Source of the DNA: Arthrobacter tumbae
Lineage (GTDB): Bacteria > Actinomycetota > Actinomycetes > Actinomycetales > Micrococcaceae
DNA length: 64,000 nucleotides
Assembly: GCF_016907495.1 (NCBI RefSeq)
Contig: NZ_JAFBCC010000001.1
Coordinates: 2,852,001-2,916,000 of the forward strand
Direction: 5' to 3'
Position numbers and translations under genes: made by a program. This document shows positions 42,108 to 51,403 of the stretch, piece after piece. A model generated the notes under the pieces. That model had not been told where the DNA came from. It saw nothing but the letters and a program-made list of their open reading frames with translations, and made no database searches. Position 1 is the first letter of the stretch. Every line of letters starts with the position of its first letter.

Positions 42108-43661
42108 TTATCCGTTGTGGGTGGGGCGGCGGGGTTTGCCGACGAAGAGGGTGCCGATGACCGCGCCGAAGGCGAGGATCCCGGCGACGGTGAACGCAGC
42201 GCGGCCGGCGTCGATGCTTTGCGCCAGGTCCAGGGTGCCGGCGTAGGTGGCGTTGGCTCCGATGGTGAAGGCGGAAATGAGGATCGCGCCTCCTGCGGCA
42301 CCGGCGAGTTGCTGGACGGTGGAGAACGCGGCGGTGCCGTGGGAGTAAAGCTCGGCCGGCAGTGAGCTTAGAGCGGAAGTTGTCATGGGCGCCCACATCA
42401 GGGCTTGGGTTCCGGTCATGACCAGGTAGACGGCCAAGGCCAGCCAGACACTGGTTTTCTCATCGATGGTGGTCAGGAACCAGATAGTCGCCACCCAGAC
42501 GATGGAGCCGGGGATGGCCAGGGGTTTGGGTCCGACCTTGTCGTAGATGCGTCCGCCGAGCGCGGAGACGATCGCGATCATCGCTCCCCCGGGGAAGAGG
42601 AACAGGCCCATCTGCAGGGTGTCCAGTCCGAGGACGGCGGTCAGGATGAGCGGCAGGACCAGGACGACGCCGAAACCGTTCATGGCGACGAACGTCATCA
42701 CGACCGTCGGCAGGACGTATTGGCGAGAGGAAAAGATCCGCATGTCCAGGAACGCGTCCCCGTGCTTTTGCAGTCGGACCTGCCGGTAGACGAACGCGCC
42801 CACACCGGCTAGTCCGATCAGGATCGGAATGAAGGGTGCGACGGGTGCGTGCCCGGAGACCGATTCGCCGATGGACGCCAGGCCGAAGACCAACCCGCCG
42901 AATCCGACGACGGACAGCAGCAGGGACACCGCGTCCAGGCTCACCCGCTCGGGAACGGTCACGTTCCGCAGCCTCATCGCTCCCAGGATGAGTGTCACCA
43001 CGACGATCGGCAGCATCAGGATGAACAGCCACCGCCAGCTCAACTGGGAGAGCACCAACCCGGAGACTGCAGGTCCGACCGCCGGCGCGACGGCCGGGAC
43101 TGCCGTGACAAGGGCCATCATCCTGCCCCGACGGGACGCAGGTACCAGGCGCATGGTCGTGGTGATCAGCAAGGGAACGAACACCGCCGTACCGACTGCC
43201 TGGATGATCCGTCCTGCGAAGAGCACACCGAAGCCCGGAGCGATAGCGGCGATGACCGTGCCAAGAAGGAACAGCGACATCGAGCCCAGGAAGATGCTCC
43301 GCGTGGTGAATCGGCGCATCACGAACCCGATTGCCGGGATCAGCACCGCCAGCGTCAGCAGGTACCCCGTGGTCAGCCACTGACCCGTCGTCGGCGTGAT
43401 GGCCAGGTCGGTGATCAACGTCGGCAGGGCAACACCGAGCATCATCTCGTTCAACAGGACCACAAACGCCGAGATCATCAGCAACCCGATGATCATCGCG
43501 CTACCCGGCGCCATTCGATCGCCAGCAACGGCGGCATCACCGGTAGCACGGTCAGTAGGCGTGGTTGCACCTGACGCTTCGTCGACTGTGTAGGCGAATG
43601 CCGCGTCGGGGAGCGGTTGCGCACTGTTCAGGGTTGTTTCATTCGTTATCGATCCCGGCAC
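42108..43661 (-). CDS. DHA2-type MFS drug transporter
   Basis: About 517 residues, 14 predicted membrane segments, EmrB/QacA type. Motifs: LNEMMLGVALPTLITDLAI in helix 1, GWLTTGYLL-like QWLTTGYLLTLAV and GPAVSGLVLSQLSWRWLF (motif C region). GTG at 43661 is preferred because AGGAG lies upstream; the frame stays open to GTG 43742, which would add 27 residues and is possible. A MerR-type promoter faces it at 43792-43816. It probably exports the substrate or product of the monooxygenase. Confidence 0.88.
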   Translation of the reverse strand: MPGSITNETTLNSAQPLPDAAFAYTVDEASGATTPTDRATGDAAVAGDRMAPGSAMIIGLLMISAFVVLLNEMMLGVALPTLITDLAITPTTGQWLTTGYLLTLAVLIPAIGFVMRRFTTRSIFLGSMSLFLLGTVIAAIAPGFGVLFAGRIIQAVGTAVFVPLLITTTMRLVPASRRGRMMALVTAVPAVAPAVGPAVSGLVLSQLSWRWLFILMLPIVVVTLILGAMRLRNVTVPERVSLDAVSLLLSVVGFGGLVFGLASIGESVSGHAPVAPFIPILIGLAGVGAFVYRQVRLQKHGDAFLDMRIFSSRQYVLPTVVMTFVAMNGFGVVLVLPLILTAVLGLDTLQMGLFLFPGGAMIAIVSALGGRIYDKVGPKPLAIPGSIVWVATIWFLTTIDEKTSVWLALAVYLVMTGTQALMWAPMTTSALSSLPAELYSHGTAAFSTVQQLAGAAGGAILISAFTIGANATYAGTLDLAQSIDAGRAAFTVAGILAFGAVIGTLFVGKPRRPTHNG

Positions 43662-43791
43662 GGGGCTCTCCTGGTTATCAAAAGGGTCAGAGGTGTGCGT
43701 GCCTGCGCTCTTAACCGCGGTAGACGGTGTAGCAGCAGGCACCCGTACCGCTCACAGGGCGGTGCGGCAGAACCTCACGTCCTATCGTGCA

Positions 43792-43816
43792 ACCTTCTCA
43801 CTAATGGCAAGGTCAA
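43792..43816 (-). promoter_or_regulatory. MerR-type operator/promoter, site b
   Basis: On the minus strand TTGACC (43811-43816) with dyad ACCTTGCCATTAGTGAGAAGGT (43792-43813), directed at the MFS transporter gene. Compared with site a the outer arm is restored to a match. Confidence 0.78.
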
Positions 43817-43876
43817 ATCGGTGAGGCGAGATGGTCGTCACACCATGCCTGCGCGAGACGTATTTGTGCTCGGGAT

Positions 43877-43900
43877 TTGACCTTCACACTGTTGGAAGGT
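43877..43900 (+). promoter_or_regulatory. MerR-type operator/promoter, site c
   Basis: TTGACC (43877-43882) overlaps a 21-base dyad ACCTTC...GAAGGT (43880-43900). This is the classical layout of MerR-family promoters, close to the copper-response CueR promoter core. It drives the NAD(P)-binding gene 43 bases downstream. Confidence 0.82.
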
Positions 43901-43942
43901 TGCAGGCTGGGACTTCACAACGTGTTCGATGAAGGGACATTC

Positions 43943-44674
43943 ATGAAGATCGGCATTCTCGGTGCAGGATTCATCGGTTCGACGCTGGCACAGAAGCTCG
44001 CGGAAACCGGGCATCAGGTGAAGGTTGCCAACTCGCGTGGCCCGGGAACCATCGACGCCGTCGTCCTTGCGACAGGAGCGACTGCCGTTGAAGCGTCTGA
44101 TGTCGTTCGGGATGTCGAGGTGCTCATCACCTCGATCCCGCTCAGCGGGATGCCGGGCATCCGGCCCCTGATCGACGGATTGCCCGCGGGCGCGGTTGTG
44201 GTCGACACGTCGAACTACTACCCGCTCCGGGACGGGCATGTAAAAGCCCTCGATGATGGGCGAGTCGAGAGCCTATGGGTCAGCGAACAGATCGGCCGCC
44301 CCGTCGTAAAAGCATGGAACGCGATCCTCTCGGGAACCCTTGAAGCCAAGGGAAGCGCAGCAGGACAGGCAGGTCGTCTTGCCATCCCTGTCGCAGGCGA
44401 CGAGGCTGCCAAGCGCATCGCGATGAGTCTGGTGGAAGACACTGGATTCGACGCCGTCGACGCCGGTACCCTCGCCGATTCCTGGAGGCAGCAACCCGGC
44501 GCCCCCACGTACTGCACCGAACTGACCCGGAATGAAGTGCCGGCCGCCCTGGCGCGCGCGGAGAAGGACCTCCTACCCGGTCGACGGGACCAGGTCATGG
44601 CGACCATCGGTGAGAAGTTCGGTTCCCTCACGACGGACGACATTGCCGCCCTGAACCGAGCCGCCTACGCCTAG
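43943..44674 (+). CDS. NAD(P)-binding/F420-dependent reductase-like protein
   Basis: 243-residue Rossmann protein of the NADPH-dependent F420 reductase/Npd-like group. The nucleotide loop GILGAGFIGSTLAQKLAETG is N-terminal, then VKVANSRGP and VVVDTSNYYPLRDG. ATG 43943 follows AAGGGA. The preceding MerR-type promoter places it in the same regulon as the monooxygenase and transporter. Reduction of F420, flavin or a carbonyl substrate are all possible. Confidence 0.82.
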   Translation: MKIGILGAGFIGSTLAQKLAETGHQVKVANSRGPGTIDAVVLATGATAVEASDVVRDVEVLITSIPLSGMPGIRPLIDGLPAGAVVVDTSNYYPLRDGHVKALDDGRVESLWVSEQIGRPVVKAWNAILSGTLEAKGSAAGQAGRLAIPVAGDEAAKRIAMSLVEDTGFDAVDAGTLADSWRQQPGAPTYCTELTRNEVPAALARAEKDLLPGRRDQVMATIGEKFGSLTTDDIAALNRAAYA

Positions 44675-44751
44675 GAGCGGGGCCGGGGCGTCATTGCGTA
44701 CGCAGCGCCGTCGAACGCTTGTGCCCTAAGTGGGTGGGTTTGTTGGTGAAG

Positions 44752-46563
44752 CTAGTTGATCGCCGCGATGATCGCGCCGGCGGACACGGTATCGCCGGGC
44801 ACCGCCGTCAGCCCGGACAGCGTGCCCGCCTTGTGGGCTGTAAGCGGCTGCTCCATTTTCATGGCTTCGAGCACCACAATGAGGTCTCCCTCAGCCACTA
44901 CGTCCCCGTCCTGAACAGCCACCTTCACAATCGTGCCCTGCATGGGCGACGTGAGGTCGTCGCCGCTCGCACCGGAGGCCGCACCAGCTCGTGAGCGGGC
45001 AACCTTCTTCGGTTTCCCGGGCTTGCCTGTGCCTTTGCCGGGAGCTCTGCCGTTGGCTACGCCAAGCGAAGCGGGAAGCACAACCTCCAGTCGCTTGCCG
45101 CCCACCTCGACGGTCACGCGTTGGCGGGTGTCGTCGTCGTCAGTCGGCGCCGCAGCATCGCCGTCAGGAGTCCACGGCGCAATCGTGTTGGCGAACTCCG
45201 TCTCGATCCAGCGGGTGTGCACCGAGAAGCTTCCGGACTCGGGCGCAAAAGCCGGGTCGCTGACCACGGCGGCGTGGAACGGCAGGACGGTCGGCATGCC
45301 GTCGATCTGCATTTCCGCCAGCGCACGCCGGGACCTCTCGAGCGCCTGCCTGCGGGTGGCTCCGGTGACGATGAGCTTGACGAGCATCGAATCGAAGTTG
45401 CCGCCGATGGTTTCGCCCGCCTCGATGCCGGAGTCCACGCGGATACCGGGGCCCGTGGGCAGCTTAAGTGTCTGGACGGTGCCGGGCGCGGGCATGAAGT
45501 TCCGGCCGGCGTCCTCGCCGTTGATGCGGAATTCGAAGGAGTGGCCCCGGACCTCAGGGTCGCTGTAGCCGAGCTGTTCGCCGCGGGCGAGGCGGAACTG
45601 CTCGCGCACCAGGTCGATACCGGTGACCTCTTCGGAGACGGGGTGCTCAACCTGCAGGCGCGTGTTGACCTCGAGGAACGAGATAGTGCCGTCTTGACCA
45701 ACCAAAAATTCGCACGTACCCGCGCCCTGGTAGCCGGCTTCCTTCAGGATGGCCTTCGAGGCCTCATACAGCCGGCGGTTCTGGTCTTCGGACAGGAACG
45801 GCGCAGGGGCCTCCTCCACCAGTTTCTGGTTGCGGCGCTGGAGGGAGCAGTCGCGGGTGGAAATGACAACGACGTTGCCGTGCGCATCGGCCAGACACTG
45901 CGTCTCGACATGGCGGGGGGCGTCCAGGAAGCGTTCCACGAAGCATTCCCCGCGGCCGAACGCGGCGGTCGCTTCACGTACCGCCGATTCGTAGGCCTCG
46001 GGGATCTCGTCGCGGTCGCGAACCACCTTGATGCCGCGCCCGCCACCACCGTAGGCGGCCTTGATCGCCAGCGGAAGGCCGAACTCATCGGCGAAATCGA
46101 GCACTTCCTGCGTCGATTCGACGGGGTTCTTGGTGCCGGGAACCAGGGGGGCGCCGACTTTCTCGGCAATGTGGCGGGCCTGCACCTTGTCACCGAGCTG
46201 CGCGATGGACGAGGGGGAGGGCCCGATCCAGGTGAGACCGGCGTCGATCACTTGCTGCGCGAACTGCGAGTTCTCGGAGAGGAATCCGTAGCCGGGATGG
46301 ATGGCGTCCGCGCCGCTGCGTGCGGCAGCATCGAGGATCTTGTCCATGACGAGGTAGGACTCGGCGGCAGTGTTGCCGCCCAAAGCGAATGCCTCATCGG
46401 CCAGGCGTACGTGCAGGGCGTCCCGGTCCGGTTCGGCGTAGACAGCGACCGACGCGATGCCCTCATCACGGGCTGCCCGGATCACACGAACTGCGATCTC
46501 GCCGCGGTTGGCAATCAGGACTTTGGTGACGGGTGCCGCAGGTGCGGACATCGACTCGCTCAT
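44752..46563 (-). CDS. Acyl-CoA carboxylase alpha subunit (biotin carboxylase plus carrier)
   Basis: 603 residues. Biotin carboxylase part: [23 protein letters not shown]-grasp loop [13 protein letters not shown] and [15 protein letters not shown] linker with basic [17 protein letters not shown] leads to the biotin carrier domain with the lysine in EAMKMEQPL. This is the actinobacterial AccA/PccA type that serves acetyl- and propionyl-CoA carboxylases. The likely beta and epsilon partners are at 53747-55617, the biotin ligase at 56720-57604. AAAGGAG precedes the ATG at ten bases; a second in-frame ATG is four codons on. Confidence 0.96.
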   Translation of the reverse strand: MSESMSAPAAPVTKVLIANRGEIAVRVIRAARDEGIASVAVYAEPDRDALHVRLADEAFALGGNTAAESYLVMDKILDAAARSGADAIHPGYGFLSENSQFAQQVIDAGLTWIGPSPSSIAQLGDKVQARHIAEKVGAPLVPGTKNPVESTQEVLDFADEFGLPLAIKAAYGGGGRGIKVVRDRDEIPEAYESAVREATAAFGRGECFVERFLDAPRHVETQCLADAHGNVVVISTRDCSLQRRNQKLVEEAPAPFLSEDQNRRLYEASKAILKEAGYQGAGTCEFLVGQDGTISFLEVNTRLQVEHPVSEEVTGIDLVREQFRLARGEQLGYSDPEVRGHSFEFRINGEDAGRNFMPAPGTVQTLKLPTGPGIRVDSGIEAGETIGGNFDSMLVKLIVTGATRRQALERSRRALAEMQIDGMPTVLPFHAAVVSDPAFAPESGSFSVHTRWIETEFANTIAPWTPDGDAAAPTDDDDTRQRVTVEVGGKRLEVVLPASLGVANGRAPGKGTGKPGKPKKVARSRAGAASGASGDDLTSPMQGTIVKVAVQDGDVVAEGDLIVVLEAMKMEQPLTAHKAGTLSGLTAVPGDTVSAGAIIAAIN

Positions 46564-46657
46564 GGGTCAGGGGCTCCTTTGATCTGTTGGGAGCCTAGCG
46601 CGGTTTTGTTGCTACTGCCCATAAACCATGCCGATTCCCCGTGTTGGGCAGGCATTA

Positions 46658-46676
46658 TTTGTAGGGAAGCTACAAA
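46658..46676. promoter_or_regulatory. TGTAG-N5-CTACA box upstream of accA-type gene
   Basis: Perfect inverted repeat TTTGTAG (46658-46664) / CTACAAA (46670-46676), 95-113 bases before the alpha-subunit start. The same TGTAG-N5-CTACA core lies upstream of the beta-subunit gene (55743-55757). Confidence 0.6.
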
Positions 46677-46679
46677 GCG

Positions 46680-47309
46680 CTACTGCTGCCAGACGTCGGT
46701 GATGCTCACTCCTGCAGAGCGGAGCAGCTCGCGCAGCGTGGAGACACTGAGCCCGACGACGGCGTGGGGATCGCCGTCGACCTTGCGGATGAAGGCTCCG
46801 CCGCGCCCGTCGATCGTGAAGGAGCCGGCACAGTTCAGCGGCTCACCGGTGGCGATGTAGGCCTCGATCTCGGCTTCGTCCAACGGCATGAAGTGGACCT
46901 CCGCGGAAGCGACTGCGCCCAGCGCGGCGCCGGAACCGCCGTCGTTCGTTTCCCGGGTATCCACGAGCCAGTGGCCCGTGTGGAGTGTTCCGGAAGAGCC
47001 GGACATGCGCTTGATACGCTCCCTGGCGACGTGCGCCTCGTAGGGTTTGCCGTGCGCCTCGCCCTCGAACTCGAACACCGAATCGCAGCCGATGACCAGG
47101 GCGCCGCGGGCTTCGGGAAGTGCCGCGACGGCCTCCGCCTTCGCACGCGCCAGCAGCTGGGCGGTGTCGTACGGGCTCGGCGTGCCGTGTGCGGCGGTGA
47201 CGGCGTCCTCGTCGACATCGGACACCGTGACGGAGTGTGCGATGCCCGCCTCGGTGAGGAGTTTGGTGCGTGCGGGGGATGCGGAAGCGAGGATCAGCCG
47301 GGGGGTCAT
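46680..47309 (-). CDS. maf: Maf-like nucleoside triphosphate pyrophosphatase
   Basis: 209 residues. Hydrolyses non-canonical or excess nucleoside triphosphates to monophosphates. The N-terminal RLILASASPARTKLLTEAG is the Maf signature; VIGCDSVFEFEG and FTIDGRGGAFIRKVDGD hold further conserved acidic and basic residues. The 28-30-residue upstream extension of the open frame runs through a palindromic repeat and is rejected; ATG 47309 is standard. Maf commonly lies beside acyl-CoA carboxylase genes in actinobacteria, as here. Confidence 0.94.
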   Translation of the reverse strand: MTPRLILASASPARTKLLTEAGIAHSVTVSDVDEDAVTAAHGTPSPYDTAQLLARAKAEAVAALPEARGALVIGCDSVFEFEGEAHGKPYEAHVARERIKRMSGSSGTLHTGHWLVDTRETNDGGSGAALGAVASAEVHFMPLDEAEIEAYIATGEPLNCAGSFTIDGRGGAFIRKVDGDPHAVVGLSVSTLRELLRSAGVSITDVWQQ

Positions 47310-47343
47310 GCGAACCAGCCTAGTGTTAGGACTGAACACAAAC

Positions 47344-47396
47344 GAGTTGGCAGGACACACCCCTTTTGAAGGTTCATAAGGGGCGTGTCCTGCCAA
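47344..47396. repeat. Palindromic repeat family 1, copy 3
   Basis: 19-base arms TTGGCAGGACACACCCCTT (47347-47365) and its near complement (47378-47396), one mismatch. It lies between the CHRD-gene 3' end and the maf start, both on the minus strand, so it can end the CHRD transcript before maf. Confidence 0.92.
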
Positions 47397-47418
47397 ATGG
47401 ATGGATTCTCGGGTTCGG

Positions 47419-48129
47419 TCAGCCCAGCTTGGTACGGGACCGCGTCACCACGACTGCCCCAAGCGTGGCAGCGCCGAGGATGCCCAGAGCCAACGGAAGC
47501 GCGGCGTTCGAACCCTCGTCCGGGATGACGGCAACACCCGTGTCCGCACCGCCGACCGGCATGGGTGTCAGCTGCCCGCGCACCGCACCGGGAACGTACG
47601 CTGACGTATGGGTATCCGCAGAGAAACCCGCAGGGTTGGCTTCAATCTCCTTCAAAGAGAAACCTTCCCCAGTGTCCGCGCCGTCATCGCCCTCAATGCC
47701 GGTTGTGAAGGGCCCCTGAATGCAGCCGGAACTGGTGAGGACGCCGTCGCCCTCAGGGTTGGGGAACGCCAACCGCGGCGGTCCGTTCTCGCCTGCGACG
47801 GTCTCGTGAATGTGTGTCGCTGTTTTCGCCGCGCTCTGATAGGGCGGCGTGACCCCGTTCAGGGTGATGTCGTAGCAGATGATTTCCAGGTCCGAGTTGA
47901 TCATGAAGTCGAAGCCGCCGGTTGCTCCTGGTTCACCGGGAGCAGGATTGCCATCCTGGCCCACAACCTGATCCGGAGTGGCATAGACCGTGTGGTAGCT
48001 GGTGAAGGTGTCCGGGCGCTCAACCGTCGTCTCAGCCGACGCCGGCGCAGCTCCCATCGTGGCCAGCAGCGCCACAGCTCCGGCGGTACCGGTCAACGCG
48101 GCGATACGTGAACTGTTCCTCGTTCGCAT
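47419..48129 (-). CDS. Secreted CHRD-domain protein with C-terminal membrane segment
   Basis: 236 residues. Signal peptide to about residue 32 (GAAPASAET), then a CHRD-type domain. Markers are ATHIHETVAGENGPPRLAFPN, with its His pair, and the terminal VRGQLTP. A single Cys pair occurs (IICYD, SSGCIQ). The C-terminus (about 205-236) has a hydrophobic helix and a basic tail, but no LPXTG-like motif is clear. ATG 48129 follows AAAGGA; the longer upstream open frame is antisense to the sigma gene. Divergent from the ECF sigma gene, it may be that sigma factor's target. Confidence 0.85.
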   Translation of the reverse strand: MRTRNSSRIAALTGTAGAVALLATMGAAPASAETTVERPDTFTSYHTVYATPDQVVGQDGNPAPGEPGATGGFDFMINSDLEIICYDITLNGVTPPYQSAAKTATHIHETVAGENGPPRLAFPNPEGDGVLTSSGCIQGPFTTGIEGDDGADTGEGFSLKEIEANPAGFSADTHTSAYVPGAVRGQLTPMPVGGADTGVAVIPDEGSNAALPLALGILGAATLGAVVVTRSRTKLG

Positions 48130-48222
48130 GATATTCCTTTGCTTTTGCGGCGCCGGGATTCGGAGCCGCCGTGGAAGGTATACCTCCGACTGTGCGCGTT
48201 CGTTCACCGCAAGTTCTGAAAA

Positions 48223-48834
48223 ATGAACGTACAGCCTCCCCGAGCAGTAGTTACTTACGACGATCAGGTCCGAGGACGGACGGTAGCTATGCTTGGGACG
48301 ATGAGCGAGAAGAGGGTGGTCGGCTTGCTCCGGCAGACCGAGGGCTTCGATGTGCATCAGGCGTTCGCCGAACATGCGCGGGCCATCTACGGTTTTGCCC
48401 TTAACAGTGTTCGCGATGCAGCTATGGCAGAGGATTGCGTGCAGGAGACATTCGTGCGGGCATGGCGCTCGCGTGGCAGCTACAGTTCCTCGCGGGGGTC
48501 GGAACGGTCCTGGTTGTTCGCCATCGCCCGGAACGTCGTCGTTGACGAGATCAGGGCACGCGCACGTCGGCCGGCACCGATGACGGACGATCGGATCGAG
48601 GTCGCCTCGGCCGCCGTGGCGGAGGCCGATGCAATTGACGACAGGATCACGTTGTATAGCGGTCTTGCTCAGCTGAGCCAGGAGCACCGGGACGTAATCG
48701 TCGCGGTGCAGCTGGAAGGCAGGACGTATCAGCAACTACATGAACGAAGCGGCGTACCGGTCGCAACGTTACGAACACGCATGTACTACGGCCTGAAGGC
48801 CCTGCGTGAAACACTCGGAGAGGAGCCACGATGA
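48223..48834 (+). CDS. ECF-type RNA polymerase sigma factor
   Basis: Up to 203 residues. Region 2 contains DCVQETFVRAWRSRGSY and WLFAIARNVVVDEIRARAR; region 4 contains LSQEHRDVIVAVQLEGRTYQ and GVPVATLRTRMYYGLKALR. The start is uncertain: ATG at 48223, 48289 or 48301 are in frame and none has a strong Shine-Dalgarno. The product from 48301 would be nearest to a typical ECF length. It is coupled to the anti-sigma gene by ATGA. It belongs to the SigK/SigL-like class judging by its partner. Confidence 0.9.
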   Translation: MNVQPPRAVVTYDDQVRGRTVAMLGTMSEKRVVGLLRQTEGFDVHQAFAEHARAIYGFALNSVRDAAMAEDCVQETFVRAWRSRGSYSSSRGSERSWLFAIARNVVVDEIRARARRPAPMTDDRIEVASAAVAEADAIDDRITLYSGLAQLSQEHRDVIVAVQLEGRTYQQLHERSGVPVATLRTRMYYGLKALRETLGEEPR

Positions 48835-49598
48835 CCGACGAACAGGCGCGCCGCGACAATCTGATCGCCGCCGCCCTTGCCGGTGAGCTCGATGTCGAAG
48901 AACGGCGTGAATTCGAACGTGTTTGTGCCGCTGATCCCGATCTGCTGAGTGAATACCTTGCCGTGAAGGACACAGCTGAGCGGCTTGAGCGGTCGAATCT
49001 TCGCTGGGTTGAACAGGACCTGCCGCCGGGACTGGCCGACAGGGTGATTGCGGCCACAACGGGTGATCCGGAAGAAGGCGTTGCCGCTCGCTACCCGGGC
49101 GCTGCCCCGTTCCCGCAAGCGAACGACGCCGGTCTGAAGCAGATTGGCGCATCGCATCATCGCCGTACGTACGGCTCCCGAAAAGCCGTGATCGGACTGG
49201 CAGCGGCGGGTCTGCTTCTTATTGGGGCGCTGGGGGGAGCAGTCATTGACAACGTGCTGCAATCACCGCCTGACGGTCCTCCCGGGGCTCTCGGGGTAAC
49301 CGAGAACGTAGTCTTCCCTGAGGTTCCGGAAGGCGTCTCTTTTGACGCCGCGGTAGTCGCACACACCTGGGGTACCGAAACGGTTCTCGAAGTGGACGGG
49401 TTGACCGTTGGTGAAAGCTTCGAAGTTGTCCTTGTGAGTGAGGACGGCCGTGAGCTTACGTCGGGCACCTTCCTGGGGTCCGAGCAGACCGTCACCTGCA
49501 GCCTGAACGCCGCTCTGATGCGCGAGGACGTCTCGGAACTGCAGATTCGCAGGGACTCCGGTGAAGTGGTGGCCTCCTCGATCCTTCCGGAGGTCTGA
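48831..49598 (+). CDS. Membrane anti-sigma factor, RskA-like
   Basis: 255 residues. The cytoplasmic N-terminus (about 1-75; AAALAGELDVEERREFERVC) is an anti-sigma domain without the HxxxCxxC zinc motif. One membrane helix lies at about 120-140 (VIGLAAAGLLLIGALGGAVI). The outer RskA-like beta domain runs from about 155 to the end. It would hold the cognate sigma factor until regulated proteolysis. Overlap with the sigma gene is ATGA. Confidence 0.88.
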   Translation: MTDEQARRDNLIAAALAGELDVEERREFERVCAADPDLLSEYLAVKDTAERLERSNLRWVEQDLPPGLADRVIAATTGDPEEGVAARYPGAAPFPQANDAGLKQIGASHHRRTYGSRKAVIGLAAAGLLLIGALGGAVIDNVLQSPPDGPPGALGVTENVVFPEVPEGVSFDAAVVAHTWGTETVLEVDGLTVGESFEVVLVSEDGRELTSGTFLGSEQTVTCSLNAALMREDVSELQIRRDSGEVVASSILPEV

Positions 49599-49608
49599 TC
49601 CCTAACCA

Positions 49609-49670
49609 GTTGAGTTGGCAGGACACGCCCCTTTTGAGGGTCCATAAGGGGCGTGTCCTGCCAAATCAAC
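49609..49670. repeat. Palindromic repeat family 1, copy 4
   Basis: 25-base arms 49609-49633 and 49646-49670 with one mismatch, core TTGGCAGGACACGCCCC, loop 12 bases. It lies between the convergent anti-sigma and DUF885 genes. Loop text (TTGA.GGT.CATAAGG) is almost that of copy 3. Confidence 0.94.
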
Positions 49671-49687
49671 GCGAAAGGGCGAGGGAA

Positions 49688-51403
49688 CTAGCTGAGCAGC
49701 GCCCGGCGGAGCGTGTCGAGGCCGACCGAACCGAGGTTGAGCGCGCGGGTGTGGAAGTCCCGCAGGTTGAAGGACTCACCTTCCCGCTGCTTCACCTCGT
49801 CGCGGATCTGCTCCCAGAGACGCTGGCCGATCTTGTAGGCGGGCGCCTGCCCGGGCCAGCCGAGGTAGCGGGTGAACTCGAAGTTCAGCTGCCCTTCGCT
49901 GATGGCAATGTTCTTCTTCAGGAACTCGTACCCCTTGTCCGGGGTCCAGGTACCGGAGCCCCAACGCTCAGGGATGTCGAGTTCGAGGTGGACGCCGATA
50001 TCGAAGACCACCCGGGCCGCGCGCATCCGCTGGGCATCCAGCATGCCGAGCCGGTCTCCCGGATCATTCAGGTAACCGAGGGACTCCATGAGCCGCTCCG
50101 CATACAGCGCCCAGCCTTCACCGTGCCCGGAGACCCAGACGGCGTTGCGGCGCCAGGAGTTCAGGAGCCCGCGCTGGAAGGTTGCCGTGGCGATCTGCAG
50201 GTGATGTCCCGGAACGCCCTCGTGGTAAACCGTGGTGGTTTCCTTCCACGTGGTGAAGGTGTCTTCACCTTCCGGCACCGACCACCACATGCGGCCCGGG
50301 CGGGCGAAGTCATCGCTGGGCCCCGTGTAGTAGATGCCACCTTCCTTGGTGGGCGCAATCATGCACTCGATGGTGCGCATGATGTCCGGGATGTCGAAGT
50401 GCACACCGGCAAGTTCACGGACGGCGCGGTCCGACAGACCCTGCATCCAGGCCTGCAGCGCGTCGGTGCCCTGCAGTTGGCGCTCGGGCGATTCATCGAG
50501 GATGCGCATTGCTTCCTCGATGGATGCGCCTTCCTTGATCTCGTTGGCGACGGACTCCTGCTCGGCAATCAGCCGGTCCAGTTCATCAACGCCCCACTGG
50601 TAGGTCTCCTCGAGGTCCACAGCAGCACCCAGGAACTGGCGTGACATTAGCGAGTAGCGTTCACGGCCCACCGCGTCCTTCTCGGGAGCCTCCGGCAACA
50701 GCTCCTCCTCGAGGAAGGTGCTGAGGTGACGGTAGGCGTTGCGTGCGGCTTCGCAGCCGGCGGCGAGTTCCGTTAGCACGGAGTCCGGAAGACCGCCGTC
50801 GTCATCGATGGTTGCGCCGCTCACGTACTCATCGAAGTAGCCGCCGTCGGCAGCGTAGGCACTGGTCTGTTCGATCACAATGCGGATCTGGCGTGCTGCG
50901 GGCAGAATGCCGCGGTTCTTGCCTTCGCGAAGGGAGGTGATGTAACCGCCGACGGCGTCCGGCACGTTGCAGAGCCTGCCGGCAATGTGGTGCCACTGTT
51001 CGGCGGTGTCGGTGGGCATGAGGTCAAAGATCATGCGGATTTCCTGGGCAGGGCAGGCGAGGTTGTTCAGGTCTGCCAGGCGCAGGCCGGTCTCGTGGAT
51101 CTCAAGTTCCAGCCCGAGGCGCTCATGCATCGCATCCAGGGTGACGGCGTCGACGTCGTCGGTTGGTTCGAGGTCAATCAGGCGGCCGAGGGTTTCCCGC
51201 GTGGCTTCGGCGAACGCCTCCAGCCCGGCGGGGGAGTAGTCGCGGTATTCGGTCTCGTGTCCCGGCAGGCCAAGCTGCGTGGCAAATCCCGGATCGAGTT
51301 GCAGCAGCATCTCCGTATAGGCCTCGGCAACGGCGTCGATGGCCGTCTGGGCGCGGGTGGGTGCCTCAGCGGTCAGGTTAGTGGTGGAAGTCTCGTTGCT
51401 CAC
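49688..51403 (-). CDS. DUF885 family protein, probable metallopeptidase-like
   Basis: 571 residues, mainly helical. The HEGVPGHHLQ motif (near residue 395) supplies a HExxH-like zinc site characteristic of DUF885, a family related to M32/M2-type peptidases but poorly characterised. GTG start. No signal peptide, so cytoplasmic. It converges on the anti-sigma gene with a palindromic repeat between. Substrate unknown. Confidence 0.9.
   Translation of the reverse strand: MSNETSTTNLTAEAPTRAQTAIDAVAEAYTEMLLQLDPGFATQLGLPGHETEYRDYSPAGLEAFAEATRETLGRLIDLEPTDDVDAVTLDAMHERLGLELEIHETGLRLADLNNLACPAQEIRMIFDLMPTDTAEQWHHIAGRLCNVPDAVGGYITSLREGKNRGILPAARQIRIVIEQTSAYAADGGYFDEYVSGATIDDDGGLPDSVLTELAAGCEAARNAYRHLSTFLEEELLPEAPEKDAVGRERYSLMSRQFLGAAVDLEETYQWGVDELDRLIAEQESVANEIKEGASIEEAMRILDESPERQLQGTDALQAWMQGLSDRAVRELAGVHFDIPDIMRTIECMIAPTKEGGIYYTGPSDDFARPGRMWWSVPEGEDTFTTWKETTTVYHEGVPGHHLQIATATFQRGLLNSWRRNAVWVSGHGEGWALYAERLMESLGYLNDPGDRLGMLDAQRMRAARVVFDIGVHLELDIPERWGSGTWTPDKGYEFLKKNIAISEGQLNFEFTRYLGWPGQAPAYKIGQRLWEQIRDEVKQREGESFNLRDFHTRALNLGSVGLDTLRRALLS

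Noticed and set aside
44675..44751. tRNA or small RNA gene in the short gap
   Set aside because: No cloverleaf or terminator visible; the gap is simply between convergent genes.
48130..48735. N-terminal extension of the CHRD protein
   Set aside because: Antisense to the sigma gene; the internal ATG has a good ribosome site and begins a signal peptide.
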